Source: Sphaerolaimus hirsutus
Taxonomy: Eukaryota > Nematoda > Chromadorea > Monhysterida > Sphaerolaimidae
NCBI GenBank assembly: GCA_964036195.1
Contig: OZ038456.1
Coordinates: forward strand, 3,844,001 to 3,908,000
Length of the DNA stretch: 64,000 bases
Direction of reading: 5' to 3'
Shown here: positions 11,958 through 22,769 of the stretch, in pieces
Numbering within the stretch: position 1 is the stretch's first letter
Layout of the letters: each line of letters begins with the position of its first letter
Program-made: the position numbers and the translations under genes
Notes under the pieces: model-generated
The model's database searches: none
What the model was told of the DNA's origin: nothing
What the model saw: only the letters and a program-made list of their open reading frames with translations

Positions 11958-12104
11958 GACTTTGGCTGTTTCGACATGGAAAATACTGGGAAGAGTGGCG
12001 GCCGGACGAGCCATCGGCAGTGATCGACGGCAGCTCACTCACAAGTTCTCCAGTCCCTGAAATGGTCGTCGGGAAGATAAATCGCACAGTCTTTATTCTT
12101 CAAC
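11958..12104 (+). CDS. Alpha exon, kelch ectodomain gene, copy A
   Basis: Phase 1-1 exon of 147 nt bounded by ...GTGTACTAG and CAAC|GTTAGT. It encodes a tryptophan-rich segment containing GKYWEEWRPDEPSAVIDGSS and ending near INRTVFILQ. The same segment in copy B (41101-41253) is open in the same frame despite a six-base length difference, which argues for coding constraint. Joined to the next exon it reads ...LQ-P-GNGAA. It probably precedes the first kelch blade. I do not recognise the segment itself as a named domain. Confidence 0.6.
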
Positions 12105-12411
12105 GTTAGTGTGTGTAGATATTTGGCACTTGTCATATACTCCAGTGACTTGAGACCTTGTATACTCGGCAGACACGATACTCTACAAACAGATAGGAGT
12201 TATGTCTTCGGCTGGCAGACAGCCAGCCGAGAACTTATGGAAGACTTGATGACGATGAATGTACGACGTCATGAAGATGACATGATGGCGAGAGATGATG
12301 ATGGCGACAAAAGTGATCACGTCATGATGGAGTGTTTCCTCCAGAAAAATGTACTGCATAATGTCATCCGAGTATTGTGTTTGTGTGTGCAAAGATGTCT
12401 GCTGTAACAGC

Positions 12412-13342
12412 TAGTGATGGAAACGCACCGGGGCACCGGTGCCCCGTGCCCCGGTGCTGGGCGCCGAAGGGCACCAGCACCGGTGCCAGTGCGGTGCGGT
12501 GCCATTTTTCGGGCGGTGCCCTGCCGGTGCCGGTGCCATTTTTTTCAGGATAGCATCGGTGCCGGTGCGGTGCGGTGCCATTTTTCAGCCGCTGCCAAAG
12601 GTGCTAGCACCAGGGCCAAAGTAAAAGGCACCGGGCAAGGCACTGGCCAAATTGTAATAGGGTGTAAAATTTCATCTACAGCATGTACAGATTCATATTT
12701 CTAACATCAATATACTATATTCAACTGTTTTTAGTCATTTTTAGAAAAAAAACGTCTGGTCAAATTTGCTTTGTAATGTGCCATACCCTGAAGGGGGAAT
12801 ACATGATTGTGTTTTCTTCAATCATAAATATTATGTTTGTTTTGCCATTTTGTTCATAATTGTTGTCAGTATATAGCAAAATATAAAACATTTCCTGTAC
12901 AATATCCGCCCCAGACAGTAGACAATAGTGACTACCGGTATGTGTTTTGGAGCAGATAGATTAAATATATGAGCTATCATTTGTAATTATTATAATTGCT
13001 TCATAAAGTGATCGCCACATAATTCTGATCAATTTTAATGCTAAAACATCATTTCATTGAGAATTCATGGAAAAATGCACTTCCGAAGGTGCGGCCTCTA
13101 AGAAACTATCCGATAAATTCTTGGGAACTTTCAACCCGGTGCGGTGCCTTTCGGTGCTAGCTCCGGCAACCGGTGGGTGCCCCGGGGTGCAGGTGCTATT
13201 TTTTTCAGAATGGCACCCGTGCCAGTGCGGTGCAGTGCCATTTTTTGCTGGTGCCCCAGGTGCCAGATGCCCTTTCTGAGGAATGGCACCTGTGCCGGTG
13301 CGGTGCAGTGCCATTTTTTTGCCAGTGCCTTTTCCATCTCTA
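12412..13342 (+). mobile_element. GGTGCC-word hAT element, TSD gtaacagc
   Basis: The element starts TAGTGATGGAAACGCACC and ends GCCTTTTCCATCTCTA, flanked by gtaacagc at 12404-12411 and 13343-13350. Word arrays (GGTGCC, GGCACC) lie at 12425-12650 and 13136-13330. The termini are those of the GCGCC family but the word differs by one inserted base class. The paralogous place in copy B (41321-41328) is an empty site. Confidence 0.85.
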
Positions 13343-13460
13343 GTAACAGCTTGGTTGGCTGCCACACATACACAGCAAAAAGAGTGGTCATGAAGTGCAC
13401 TGAAGTGGTCTGAAGTGCCCCTTGTGGTCACACTTCAGGGCCTGATTATGCCTGCTCACT

Positions 13461-14100
13461 AGGCACTTCACAGCCCATGATCACACTTCAGAGACTGATC
13501 ACAACCTATCACCAGGCACTTCACAGTGCATGATCACACTTCAGAGCCTGATCACAACCTATCACAAGGCACTTCACAGCCCATCATCACACTTCAGAGC
13601 CTGATCATGACTGATCACCAGGCACTTCACAGCCCATGATCACACTTTAGAGCCTGATCACAACCTATCACCTAGCACTTCACAGCGCATGATCACACTT
13701 CAGAGCCTGATCACAACCTATCACAAGGCACTTCACAGCCCATGATCACACTTCAGAGCCTGATCATGACTGATCATCAGGCACTTCACAGCCCATGATC
13801 ACACTTTAGAGCCTGATCACAACCTATCACAAGGCACTTCACAGCCCATGATCACACTTCAGAGCCTGATCATGACTGATCACCAGGCACTTCACAGCCC
13901 ATGATCACACTTTAGAGCCTGATCACAACCTATCACAAGGCACTTCACAGCCCATGATCACACTTCAGAGCCTGATCATGACTGATCACCAGGCACTTCA
14001 CAGCCCCTGATCATACTTTAGAGCCTGATCACAACCTATCACCAGGCACTTCACAGCCCATGATCACACTTTAGAGCCTGATCACACCCAATCACTGATG
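13461..14100 (+). repeat. 53-bp satellite, 12 copies
   Basis: A unit beginning AGGCACTTCACAGCCCATGA recurs at exactly 53-bp steps (13461, 13514, 13567, 13620 and so on). Two unit types differ at the 3' end: ACAACCTATCAC and TGACTGATCA. Types are ordered as triplets in copies 1-6 and as doublets in copies 7-10. It lies in the alpha-beta intron of copy A and is absent from copy B. Confidence 0.9.
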
Positions 14101-14460
14101 GAATGCACTCCATCAACACTTCACAAACTTTATTACTAAATTGTTTACATGTTAAACAAACCCAGAAATTCGTGAAGCTTGTTGAAGTGCCTGCAACTGT
14201 CTGTGAAGACACTCCACTGCAGATCACAGCAGATCACCAGCACTATTTTTACTGTGATAAAGTGCATTCAATTTGACCAGAATAATTAGAAAATGCAACA
14301 ATCCATGGTTTTAAATTTGAAAACGCGAAAATATGTAAAAAATACATATTTTTGGAAAAATGTCATAAGTTATGTAACATACGTTCAAAAATCAGATTGA
14401 AATTTAAACACTTTTTTCTGGGGGTTTGCCTAATGACAACTCGAAGTTCACCCTATGCAG

Positions 14461-14580
14461 CTGGCAATGGCGCAGCGATGCGGATCAACCAAAATGATTA
14501 TTCAGTCACAACATTGCCATCCGTACTGGCATCGTTTACATATCGGAAACACGCCGCCGGTGCACTCATCGATGACCAAG
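14461..14580 (+). CDS. Beta exon, first kelch blade, copy A
   Basis: 120 nt, phase 1-1, acceptor CACCCTATGCAG, donor CCAAG|GTATGG. It encodes GNGAAMRINQNDYSVTTLPS through to HAAGALIDDQ, the outer strands of a kelch blade that is completed in the next exon (GTFMVCGGQS). The next intron is only 60 nt. Of the three frames, only this one joins both neighbours without a stop. Copy B at 43639-43758 has the same length and a few substitutions. Confidence 0.7.
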
Positions 14581-14640
14581 GTATGGTCAAATGAACGATT
14601 GTGAATTCATCACTGTACCCAAACATTCACCGATTCACAG

Positions 14641-14704
14641 GCACTTTCATGGTTTGTGGAGGACAGTCGCTAGACTCTGATACCCATCTGAACACATGCT
14701 ATAC
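14641..14704 (+). CDS. Gamma exon, kelch diglycine strand, copy A
   Basis: 64 nt, acceptor CGATTCACAG, donor AC|GTTAGT. It encodes TFMVCGGQSLDSDTHLNTCY, containing the kelch diglycine after a hydrophobic strand. It ends in phase 2 so that the next exon completes the sequence as CYTYDAITG, a textbook blade-to-blade joint. Copy B is identical in length. Confidence 0.7.
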
Positions 14705-15037
14705 GTTAGTTAGTACCTGCTACCAGACGTTTCAAAATAGGTTTAAATTACACCACATACCATCCCCATACCAAAGTGTTACCGTAAATTATATAATAAT
14801 GCGACATGTCTCCAATAATGCGACATCTCCAATAGTGCGACACCCTTGGGCACATTGTGCGAGTATAATGCAACACTCTCCAATAATGCGACACTCTCCA
14901 ATAACGCGACCCCCTGAGATTAAAAAAAGAAATGACGTAATGATGTCGCAATATGCGGAAGCCGCGGATTCGGCGCTTTCGGACAAGGCGGCGGGAAATT
15001 CGCAAGAGCGCCAGCTGCGTCACTGCCGCCACTATTC
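14705..15037 (+). repeat. AATGCGAC-word repeat fragment
   Basis: From 14780 the sequence starts ACCGTAAATTATATAATAATG and repeats CCAATAATGCGACA-type phrases to about 14915. This is the left half of a CCGTAAAT-family element; its matching right end was not found. The rest of the interval is intron without other features. Confidence 0.5.
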
Positions 15038-16046
15038 CAGAGTTGTTAAAAGGTACGTACGTTTACTCGAAAAATATGTGTACGCGAGTACGCCGTAAAT
15101 ACATTTACATATACTTTTCAAAAAAATACTGTACACACTTCTACGCGTTCACTTTCAAAGCGTATGCGTACGGAAAATGTATTTATGAAAATTCAATGTG
15201 GGACATATTTATAAAGTAACTACACTGCTATGTATTTACAGAAGTGGTTCCATTGAATATTCTAGATATGCGGGGGTAGTGCCTTTAAAAATTTCAAAAT
15301 TCGCAACGAAATCGAAATGGTTGTCCAGACAATGGATGTGGTAAACGAGTCGGGAGAACAATGATTTTTATCTCCTAGAAAAAAGAGACCTTGAAAACTA
15401 TATAATCTGTCATTTGCTTATAGAAAAACAAACGTTGTGCTGTACACGTATGAAAAAGTGGCCACTTTTACACATTCTATGGAGAAAAGTAGTCGTTTCT
15501 ACACTCACAAAAAAGTACCCACATTTACGTGTACGTACGAGAAAAAAAGTATTTCACGTTTTTTATACTTTGTGGTGAGTAAAAAAAACCCTTACATTTA
15601 CATACCGTAAATGCTCCAATAAGGCGACTGTCGGTTTATTGTTTTCAGCACATTTTTGGGGGTCGCATTATTGGAGGGGTCGCTTTATTGGAGAGGGTCG
15701 CATTGTATTTTTCGACACCTCAACAACTCAACTCTCATTTAACTCGTATGAGCATGGCATCGTAAAGCATCTGCGTTAAAAGGTATGCATCCGCGTTTAA
15801 GCGTATGATCCACTGTGAATCCAGCAGCCTGTGAATCAACTTATTGGAGTTTATTGGCTTATTGGATGATGTTTAAAACAAAAAATTTTTCTTTGGGGGT
15901 CGGATTATTGGAGAGGGTCGCTTTTTCTTACACAACGTGCCAAAGGGGGTCGTACTATTGGAGAGGTCGCTTTATTGGAGGGGGGTCGTCCTAATAGAGC
16001 ATTTACGGTATACTTTTAAAAAAGTTCAGTAATTCTAACAACTCTG
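15038..16046 (+). mobile_element. CAGAGTTG hAT element, TSD cactattc
   Basis: The element starts CAGAGTTGTTAAAAGG and ends CTAACAACTCTG, flanked by cactattc at 15030-15037 and 16047-16054. Near the left end are words of the type GTACGTACGTTTACTCG and ACGTGTACG. It hosts a nested TA-target MITE (15605-16008). No transposase frame. Confidence 0.85.
15605..16008 (+). mobile_element. CCGTAAATGCTCC MITE with CCAATAAGGCGAC words
   Basis: The element starts CCGTAAATGCTCCAATAAGG and ends TAGAGCATTTACGG, flanked by TA. Inside, phrases such as GTCGCTTTATTGGAG and GTCGCATTATTGG recur in both orientations. Same architecture as the CCGTATTTCC family but with a different repeated phrase. Confidence 0.75.
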
Positions 16047-16386
16047 CACTATTCACTGTTTTTTTTTTGCTTTACAATGTCATGCCCACACTTGAGTTAT
16101 GTGGACAGTTGAGCTGTTGATTTGAGGCAAAATATGATGCACTCTTAAATATTTATCATCGTGTCAATTTTTATTCAAAATGGTATATGCAGTAAACTTG
16201 ATAATCTGCACTGGTATTGATTTCGCATCATGTTCAAAATCGTCCGCCATCGGGTGCGTATTTTTGTATTTATGAACAATACAATATGTTGGCACCGTGC
16301 CAGCTCACGACTGTGCGCATTAAGTGAAATGTAAAAAAGCAAGAAAAAATCGCGGAAAGCACTGCGTCCACGGTTGACGATATATT

Positions 16387-17185
16387 GACTACCCTAAATC
16401 CTCGAATAAGACCCCAGGGGAGTTATTTTTTCGTTGATGTTTTTGTGTGGCGACTTTTTCAAGGGGGGAGTTATTCAAGGGGTGGAGTTATTTTTTCCTC
16501 AGGAAACTTGGACTCAAATCATTGCAGATGCAGTCTGTCAACTCATGTTATTCAGGTATTAAACTGTACACAACAACAAAAAGATGTGTACACACTGCAT
16601 ACACATCATGTATTTATCTGCTGTTGCTGCTGTAAGCTTATATACCTATGTACCGTATTACCTCGAATTATCCCCCCCTTGAATTAACCCCCCCCCCCTC
16701 GAAATACCCCCCTAAAATTGAGTGTAAAGAGAACGTACATGACAAATACCGTAGTTTGTGATCTGTACAATGCAGAACACACGTTAAAAGTGATGGCTAA
16801 GTGACGTTAGGGAAGGGTTTATGTGTATACACAGTTATATATGCCTATAAACACATATACATCTACGTAATTGTTTGATTTTTCTACGTCTGCGTATGGG
16901 GACTTTCCGAAAATTTCTGGCGAAATAATAGACCCCCCCTCGAATAACCCCCCCCCCTCGAATTATCCCCCCTTAAATTTTGCTGGCGAAATAATAAACC
17001 CCCTGGGGGTATTTCGAGGTAATACGGTATTTTGTATTGTGCTCTTTTCATACACATAGGGAGTTATTCAGGAGGGGGAAGTTATTCAAGGGGGGAGTTA
17101 TTTCTTCCTCACCTCGCCAACAGGGGGGAGTTATTCAAGGGGGGGGGGGTTATTCGAGGGGACTTATTCGAGGAGTTGCGGTGTA
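16387..17185 (+). mobile_element. Outer CCTAAATCCTCGAATAAG element, split by 16653-17027
   Basis: Left part starts ACCCTAAATCCTCGAATAAG with GGGGAGTTATT phrases. The right part after 17040 continues with GAGTTATTCAAGGGG phrases and ends near ACTTATTCGAGGAGTTGCGG. The inner MITE interrupts it, so this outer element is older. The outer ends are degraded. Confidence 0.6.
16653..17027 (+). mobile_element. CCGTATTACC-type MITE, TA target
   Basis: 375 bp, starts CCGTATTACCTCGAATTATC, ends GAGGTAATACGG, TA on both sides. It contains CCCCCCTCGAA phrases, a central part with AACGTACATGACAAATAC, and GGCGAAATAATA words. Close relatives are at 25670-26106, 28899-29329 and 42282-42702. Confidence 0.8.
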
Positions 17186-17620
17186 TACGCGGGAGGGGGG
17201 CCATATTTCTACTGTGGGGGTTGACATAATTACCCCCTCTATGTATGAGTTTCACCCCTCAGTGACCCTTACATACTGTTTGGTTCGCCATTGAACCAAA
17301 AAAATCAAAGGGATTAAGACATTTTTCCAGGAGTGTATGTATTATTACATGAACAAAAAATGAACAAATCGAGGATGCTTTTACACTAAACGCTAAAAAT
17401 GCCACAAAACCAATGCAAGCGACAACCAATGGTAATTTGAATTTGAAATTGCGTTCCGGGATGCAAAAAATTTGCAAAATACCTAGTACATAAGTACTAC
17501 GATTTTTTACTCAAAATGATTTTGATGCTGCCATTTTTCAAAAAGTAAATGTTGTTTTTACACCATTGAAAAAAATCTGGCCATCCTTAGCTAAAATACA
17601 CTATTTATCACATCTTTCAG

Positions 17621-17739
17621 GTATGATGCAATTACTGGATCATCTGCACAGTCGCCCTCAATGCCTGGCACAAAAATCCTGTTTGCAATGTGCAGATTTA
17701 ATGATGACCAAGTCATTGCTGTTGGCGGTTGGGGTCAGT
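17621..17739 (+). CDS. Delta exon, kelch blade, copy A
   Basis: 119 nt, acceptor CATCTTTCAG, donor CAGT|GTGAGT. It encodes YDAITGSSAQSPSMPGTK, then FAMCRFNDDQVIAVGGWGQ: the last strand of one kelch blade, then the first strands and diglycine of the next. Start phase 2 and end phase 1 match its neighbours. The copy B equivalent is 46764-46882, also 119 nt. Confidence 0.8.
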
Positions 17740-17898
17740 GTGAGTATGCATTAACATACACAACAGGGGTTCTCTAGGGGGCTCACTCAAATCGGCCAGC
17801 TATTTAACTATCTCATGGTTGAGATTATTAATGCTAGTTGGAACTTGAGAACTAGGTATACTCGGTAGTAGTGATGTGAAAGCGCCAGCGCGGAATAT

Positions 17899-18145
17899 TA
17901 GGGAATTAAATCGGGGCAGGCCTGATACGCACATCATACGCACATTTGCCCGTTTTTTTCACTTGACACTTTTTAAATGATTTTCAGATATGAGTAAAGT
18001 GAACAAAGTTGCGCAATGACATTAGTGAATTTTTTTACTTCACTCATATCTGAAAATCACTTGAAAAAGTGTCAAGCGAAAAAAACGGGCAAATGTGCGT
18101 ATCGGGCAGATGTGCGTATCAGGCCTGCCCCGATTTAATTCCCTA
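17899..18145 (+). mobile_element. Foldback element with TAGGGAATTAAATCGG ends
   Basis: 247 bp. Starts TAGGGAATTAAATCGGGGC and ends GCCCCGATTTAATTCCCTA; the arms include GATACGCACAT and TTTTCAGATATGAG and are inverted for nearly the whole length. The start fits the TARNG pattern but the flanks (cggaatat, ccctgtca) show no target duplication. A broken TAGTGATG...GCGCC end lies just upstream at about 17872-17890. Confidence 0.7.
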
Positions 18146-18230
18146 CCCTGTCACGAAAACTCAGTTGCATTTGATTGGATCCTTATTGAATTACCTAAAT
18201 ATGTGCTCGATGACACAGTAAAGCGCGCAG

Positions 18231-18405
18231 ACAACGACGTTTGGTCACCGCTGCATGTACACTCGTACTCGGCAAGCGCGAACGCATGGAGCACCGTCGC
18301 CCAAACTGCACACCGACACATAGTATATGGTCAATGTGCAAACTACCATGGCTTTTTGTATGTCTGCGGGGATAGCTGGCCTGATTTCTCAAACATCTGC
18401 GAAAG
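18231..18405 (+). CDS. Epsilon exon, kelch blades, copy A
   Basis: 175 nt, acceptor AAAGCGCGCAG, donor GAAAG|GTAACT. With one base from the delta exon it reads GGWGQYNDVWSPLHVHSYS, then ANAWSTVAQTAHRHIVYGQC and ANYHGFLYVCGDSWPDFSNI. These are kelch strands with the conserved aromatic/tryptophan positions. Cysteines (YGQC, YVCG, NIC) suggest a secreted, disulphide-bonded propeller. No copy B equivalent was found downstream of 46882. Confidence 0.75.
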
Positions 18406-18412
18406 GTAACTA

Positions 18413-18683
18413 CCGCATTACATCGAATTACCCCCCCCCCCTAATTGACCCTTCTCGAAATCAGAGTTGTTTAAAGTACGGAACGTTTTCAAAAGTAAAC
18501 GTAAAGTATTTATTTTTTACTTTTACTCATGAGTACTCACGCAGTATTCGAGTCGGGTCTGTACCCCATTTTACCTTCGAGACACCAGTCGAGTCGAGTC
18601 GAGTCGAGTTTGAGCCCTACCTGGGGGTATTTCGAGAAGGGGGGGGGGGTAATTTTAAGAAGGGGCATTTCGAGAAAATACGG
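18413..18683 (+). mobile_element. Degraded CCGTATTACC-type MITE in epsilon-zeta intron
   Basis: Starts CCGCATTACATCGAATTACC and ends GAGAAAATACGG, with TA on both sides. Contains CAGAGTTGTTTAAAGTACGG and TCGAGTCGAGTCGAG words, so a fragment of a CAGAGTTG element may sit inside it. Confidence 0.6.
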
Positions 18684-18859
18684 TATATATTGAACCCCTG
18701 CGACCCCCCCCCCAACAAAAAAAGAACAATCTTTTTCAGCTGTCTACCTTTCGGAGGGCAAAAATCCAGGAGAACCCTGAACTGCCTCTTGTGCCCATGC
18801 CTTAGAGGAAATGAGCGCCTCATTCCGACAGAATAATATGCAGATTTCACACGATGCAG

Positions 18860-19085
18860 GTACGACGGAAGCGCATGGCACGATGTGGCACCAACGACAA
18901 TGTTACACTGTTGCGCCGCATTTGCCATCGCCAATGACATTTTATTTTTGACTGGAGGCTTTTACAATGGCACAGGGTTGAACACCGTCTTTCGATTTGA
19001 TGAAATAAACTTGCAATGGATAGACACATCCTATCCACTGTTAAGGACTATGCATCGACATTTGGCCGTTGGTATTGACTGGTGA
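18860..19085 (+). CDS. Zeta exon, kelch blade and possible C-terminus, copy A
   Basis: Acceptor ACACGATGCAG. It encodes YDGSAWHDVAPTTMLHCCA, AFAIANDILFLTGGFYNGTG and LNTVFRFDEINLQWIDTSYP, one full kelch blade plus the start of another (HRHLAVGID), then TGA at 19083-19085. A propeller normally needs six or seven blades and copy A shows four plus a fragment. The stop may be bypassed by the weak donor GTTG|GTATTG at 19071/19072, leading to unseen exons; otherwise the protein is short. Confidence 0.75.
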
Positions 19086-19183
19086 TCACTTGTTGACTTT
19101 ATAAATTATTTAGAAGATTTCGAGTTAGTGATGCTTAGATATTTACATACCGTATTTGCCCGAATAATCCCCTGTGGGATTAT

Positions 19184-19635
19184 CAGGGACGTAGCCAGGA
19201 TTTTTGAGCGGGGGGGGGGCGGATTGTATACGGAGCCCGGCGAACGGGGGGGGGGCGGCGCCCCCCCCCCCCCTAAAATTTTACCCCTGTAGTAGGGGAA
19301 TGGCGCCATGGCGCTGGCGCCATTCGTAGGCGCCACGGCATAGCACTACTGGCGTTGGCATTGGCGCCAAAACAGCAGTATACTTCTGTATTTTACTGGC
19401 ATATAGAGCGACATGGACGCGAATTGAGTCCATTTTCACTGGTTTTGAGGCCGCGGAGACCGGTCAGCCAAAAATATATGTTGTGAAGGGAAAATGCGCG
19501 TTTGCGCGCAAAATTTTTTCAAACTGTCGACAAAATCGTCTTCTGAAAGTGCCATTTGTGGCACATTTTTTGGTCCGGTCCGGGAAGGGGGGGGGGGCGG
19601 CCGCCCCCCCGCCCCCCCCCCTGGCTACGTCCTTG
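19184..19635 (+). mobile_element. CAGGGACGTAGCCAGG hAT-like element, TSD gggattat
   Basis: 452 bp, from CAGGGACGTAGCCAGG to CCTGGCTACGTCCTTG, flanked by gggattat at 19176-19183 and 19636-19643. Long G and C runs lie at the subterminal ends, and a short GCGCC patch at 19303-19365. It is inserted into an older CCGTATTTGCCCGAATAATC element that starts near 19150. Confidence 0.8.
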
Positions 19636-19643
19636 GGGATTAT

Positions 19644-20671
19644 TATTTCCTCAGACCTTTTTGAGAGGGGACCTATTTGAGGGGGGAATTATTTTTTGGT
19701 CAAAATTTTTGAGCATGTTTCGATCAAGTCATTTTGCGAAATGTACATCATTTACACAATAACGTGCCAATGGCACCACACAAGCTGGTTTTCAAGGTTC
19801 CCTCTGTGAAAACCCATTATTTAGTTTTCAAATTCATTTAAACAGTCTGTGTAATCAGCAAAACGGCCGCCATCTTTGTTTTTTAAATATTTTTCTGCCG
19901 GTAAAACACATATTTGAAAACTCTGGTAAAATGCTGCAGACAAAATATTTTTTGTGAAATAAGCATGCATTTGTAGGACAAGCTGTAAGCGGCATGTGAT
20001 GCAGAAAATTATGCTTGATTTTTGGGACTGTATTGTATATTCTTAGCGCTGTGATACATTGAAAAAAAATTACCTAATTTGTTTTCTCACCATAAATATT
20101 TTTTTAAATTCTGTTTTAAATTGTAGACGATATCCGTCTCATATATATGTCCAGTTCTTTTTTTTCTTCATTTGATACCATGTTTTGCAATAGAAGTTCA
20201 AAGATGAGGGGGAAATTGTTGTGATGCTCAAAACATTAAAAAAATTTTTTTAAATTACATCCCTGTATCTGTAATTATCGCATTATTACAGTAAAAAGCC
20301 CGTATTGTTCCACATCAAAAAAACAACTGAATTCAATAACATTTCTGCAAAACAAATAATGATATTTTTATACAATCAACTTTATAATTTTTAAAAAAAA
20401 TCACAAGTGCAATTCAAACAGCTGATTTTGTATGTAAGTGAAAGTCAAAAAAATAAACAACAAGTGAACACTGACTGTGATGATTCCACATTCAATACAC
20501 TAGCACAAAAAAATAAAAACAATTTTATTGTATTGTTTTCAGAAATGTTTTCATTTCATATTATAATCTGTCATGAAATTTAACATAAACATGAACCTTT
20601 TTGAAAACACAAAAGTTATCTGGATCTATCCATGGAATTGAGGAACTGAGTGAAAGTCTTGTAAAAGAAAA
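19644..20671. other. Gene-free AT-rich stretch
   Basis: The first 60 bases are the interrupted remainder of the CCGTATTTGCC element (GAGGGGACCTATTTGAGG). Beyond that I see no repeat family, open frame with domain character, or splice-like exon. Confidence 0.4.
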
Positions 20672-20679
20672 GTAAAGAT

Positions 20680-22761
20680 CAGGCTGTCCGGGAGGGGCAC
20701 ATACGTATGTGCCCCTGCATGTGCCCCCTATGTATGTTCCCCACATTTGGGAACATGCACACGATAAAAAGAATGTATGTTTCTAGCTTTGGGCACATGC
20801 AACTTTTGAAAACAATGCATGTGCCCGTGCTTGGAAACATACACGTGTGTATGTTCCCCATGATTTGGGGCACATACATTTCAGAAAAACGTGTATGTGC
20901 CCAGTTTCGGGAACATACATACTTTTTGAAAATTGTATGTGCCCATGCTTGGAAACATACTTAGAAAAACAATTAAGATATTTATGTGAATATTTATTCA
21001 CATCTTTGCATAAAAACTGTAATTGGGAATGGCTTTTAAAAAATTGTTGATTTTGAAAAAATAAAATTAGAAATAATCTCAGAAAATCTCGCAAAAAGAT
21101 GATTTTATAAAATCTGTAATTATATTTGAGGCGTCCACTTATAAATTAAAAGCATATAAAAATTCAATAAATACAGTGTCACGATTACCGCATGTTCAGT
21201 CTTTACCGCAACAATCAAATATGTGGCATTTCTCACACCCCAAGAAGACAATGAAAATCAGGTAGATAAATAGGTAACAATCATTTATTGGAAATAAAAA
21301 ATGCAAATTGAAAATAATTTCATGACCGGACACAGCTCACGGTCAATTTGTACACTGTACTCCATGTATTTTCTGGATTTCATAAACTAATAACTATTCA
21401 ATAACTAACCTAAGAATGACCCTCTGATAAAAACCGCACAGAAACGATTTATACTCGGCAGACTGCAATTATGTTCCTACCGTAATTTAAGGAATGAAAC
21501 CATTCCATAGTAAAAACAAAATCTTATGATGAAAAACTGTATAATTTTTGGTTCATTATTCAGATGGGTTACGGTAGGTTTCCATACCAAGCGTGATGTC
21601 CGCTGAGTGTACCAATTTACTCTGAGCGTTGCCGTGGTTTGACACTGAGCTTTTTACATGCATGGTGTCCCAAAATGCTATTCTGACACTGTCAAAAGTC
21701 ATGTAAAATACCCTGGAAAATGCAAATTTGTATTTATTTTTAATGGGTGTTTTACATTTAACATGAAATTTGACACTTTGCATGACATTGGCATTTTGCA
21801 TGCCAATTTGCTTTTTGAATAGAAACCAAAAATATGCTTACAAAAAAACATTAATTTGAATACATGTGGGCCATCCTGTAAAATGTTTTGGACTCTAAGA
21901 GAGGCATTTTCGAGAGCCAATGTCAAAGAAATCTTACCCTTACCAGTTGGCCCACTGATAAAATACTCTTGTGTTTTGACTAATTAGCTTGGGTAATTTT
22001 TTCGTACTACTTTTTTATAGTAAAAAAAAGGCTTTTGGACAATGGTATTTGAGCCTGATAACAATTTGATTTTCAAAAAAAATTTACTAAATATTTTAGA
22101 CTTTGAATCGATATTTATGAAAAAAATTTTTTATCAATTATGCGAAAGTGGACTGAACACTCTTTTCGACCACCCTGCATGTACAAGTCCCGCCGCGGCA
22201 CCACTCAAAGTACCAAATGTTTTAGGATTTTTGTTATCAGACAAGAGTGCAATTATCGATACTTTCCTTGCAGTTGATCATTTATCATTTCAATGAATTT
22301 TCGTGTAATCGACAGGACATTTTAAATTCAATAAAATGTGCTGCATCCACATTTTTGCGCTGCTTTCTTTTTTGCATATCACAATCACATGTATAAATGG
22401 TGGTTCAGTGGATCAATTGGCGCATTTATGTATTTACCGTATTTCATCTTATAGAAGAGCACTCTTCTATCTTTTAGTCAACTTTTCTACCTCCCATTCT
22501 ATTGGAGGCTGCCGTCCTCTTTCTTTTGCTTACTTTTTCACACATTTTTCAATTGAGCGCAGGTACATTTTCTATGGAATCTTAGCGATATTTTGATATC
22601 AGTGCATGTGCCCAGCCGCGGGAACATACAAACATGCATGTGCCCGGTGGTTTGGGCACATACAAACTGAAAACGAATTGTATGTTTCCAAGTTTGGGCA
22701 CATGCAAATTTGTATGTGCCCAGTGTACCCTAGTTTGTATGTGCCCCTCCCGGACAGCCTG
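20680..22761 (+). mobile_element. CAGGCTGTCCGGG hAT-like element, TSD gtaaag(a/c)t
   Basis: 2082 bp. Starts CAGGCTGTCCGGGAGGGGCA and ends with the exact inverse, flanked by gtaaagat at 20672-20679 and gtaaagct at 22762-22769 (one mismatch). Next to each end are arrays of GGGCACATAC/GTATGTTCCC words (20695-20960 and 22600-22750). The interior carries a TTTACA-type segment near 21640-21790 and one open frame at 22042-22296, but no recognisable transposase. Confidence 0.8.
22042..22296 (+). CDS. Hypothetical 84-residue frame inside hAT element
   Basis: ATG-initiated frame ending TGA. Asparagine/phenylalanine-rich first half, then LFDHPACTSPAAAPLKVPNV and LGFLLSDKSAIIDTFLAVDH. Not low-complexity and not shared with the repeats around it. 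It could be a captured host exon or a transposase fragment; I recognise neither. Confidence 0.25.
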   Translation: MVFEPDNNLIFKKNLLNILDFESIFMKKIFYQLCESGLNTLFDHPACTSPAAAPLKVPNVLGFLLSDKSAIIDTFLAVDHLSFQ

Positions 22762-22769
22762 GTAAAGCT

